64,000 nt of DNA, from contig JBDOQK010000028.1 of the NCBI GenBank assembly GCA_040437565.1, positions 62,001 to 126,000 on the forward strand, in the 5' to 3' direction. Of this stretch, positions 63,901-64,000 are shown in pieces. Both the position numbers and the translations under genes were made by a program. The stretch's first letter is position 1. Each line of letters starts with the position of its first letter. The notes under the pieces are model-generated. The model made no database searches and was not told where the DNA came from. It saw only the letters and a program-made list of their open reading frames with translations. The stretch is from Albugo candida (taxonomy: Eukaryota > Oomycota > Peronosporomycetes > Albuginales).

Positions 63901-64000
63901 CTTCACGACACTGAAATTACCCGAGGATGAAGCGATATGGAGAGCTGTTTCTCCTTGAGCGTTACGAGAATCAAGAATCGCGACATCCTTGTCCAATATG
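60940..64000 (-). CDS. Ankyrin-RCC1 protein, IBtk-like, 5-prime truncated by window edge
   Basis: Exons (64000)-63556, 63498-63320 and 63259-60940; the first continues outside the window. At the visible start are ankyrin repeats (GETALHIASSSGNFSVVKILLDYGAD, ESGWTALHRSLYHQHIHIAALLL). RCC1 repeats follow across the spliced exons (GHCFTWGFGKGGRLGLGTHHLEP, GKLYSWGSNSFGQLGHSS, LFTWGNNKKGQLG, GQVYVWGSN, DLVTWGYGLEGSLGHGS). Next comes a helical region (YMDFTNAVDVLQHAQSMSLSALEAYC) like the part that follows a BTB domain, although no complete BTB is visible. The C terminus is very basic with Lys/Arg/Ser repeats. The order ankyrin, RCC1, BTB-associated helices matches IBtk, a CUL3 substrate adaptor in animals. 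Both introns were set by frame: 57 nt phase 0 and 60 nt phase 2. Confidence 0.78.

Overview
The window is a dense protist nuclear region that looks like an oomycete, possibly a white-rust (Albugo-like) pathogen; the genus is my inference. Reasons: genes on both strands are separated by tens to a few hundred bases; introns are very short (about 44-75 nt, GT..AG, often GTACG or GTAAG donors); flagellar genes (DRC9/IQCG, CFAP206) imply zoospores; lipid-signalling fusions (FYVE-PH, PX-RING, an esterase with a PH-like insert) are of the kind common in oomycetes; and there is a secreted six-cysteine Kazal inhibitor. I saw no rRNA, tRNA, CRISPR array, virus-like element or intact transposon.

Layout. 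1-4.5 kb: an edge fragment, a PIP-box reading frame, a FYVE-PH protein, a DUF676 esterase, and the Kazal inhibitor. 5-11.7 kb (minus): a coiled-coil protein, the rRNA-processing nuclease NOB1, the axonemal protein IQCG/DRC9, and a dienoyl-CoA reductase. 11.8-26.8 kb: DHX35 helicase, a four-exon unknown gene, a cGMP-dependent protein kinase (minus), an unconventional myosin, and DNA2 nuclease-helicase. 26.9-32.6 kb: an NTF2-like protein, then three genes in a row encoding secreted proteins, two of them large, histidine-rich and Gly-Met-repetitive. 32.6-36.1 kb: poorly resolved sequence with a decayed reading frame and an unknown gene. 36.2-47.9 kb: J-domain protein, RIO1 kinase, SEL1L/HRD3-like ERAD protein, a DRAM/FRAG1-like membrane protein, a six-exon ARL2BP (BART), and PAK1IP1/Mak11. 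48-64 kb: a GRK-like RGS kinase, CFAP206, a seven-exon DHHC palmitoyltransferase, the mitochondrial peptidase PreP/PITRM1, a PX-RING protein, an unresolved membrane protein, and an ankyrin-RCC1 (IBtk-like) protein running off the edge.

Themes. NOB1, RIO1 and PAK1IP1/Mak11 all serve ribosome biogenesis; NOB1 and RIO1 act in the same late 40S step. IQCG, CFAP206, ARL2BP and the cyclic-nucleotide kinase fit flagellar function. There is no operon-like organisation; the genes are individually transcribed housekeeping and signalling genes, with a small block of secreted-protein genes.

Assembly. There are 13 gaps of exactly 100 N. At 11 of them the sequence before the gap is repeated after it (11 to 1001 bp). 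Ten of these repeats look identical and one differs at about 12 of 324 positions. They are almost certainly unmerged contig overlaps, not biological tandem repeats, and they split or duplicate NOB1, IQCG, the PKG gene, RIO1 and SEL1L. Reading frames are restored exactly when one copy is removed. Many genes have small exons that I assigned by frame-consistent GT..AG joins; those joins are predictions without transcript support.
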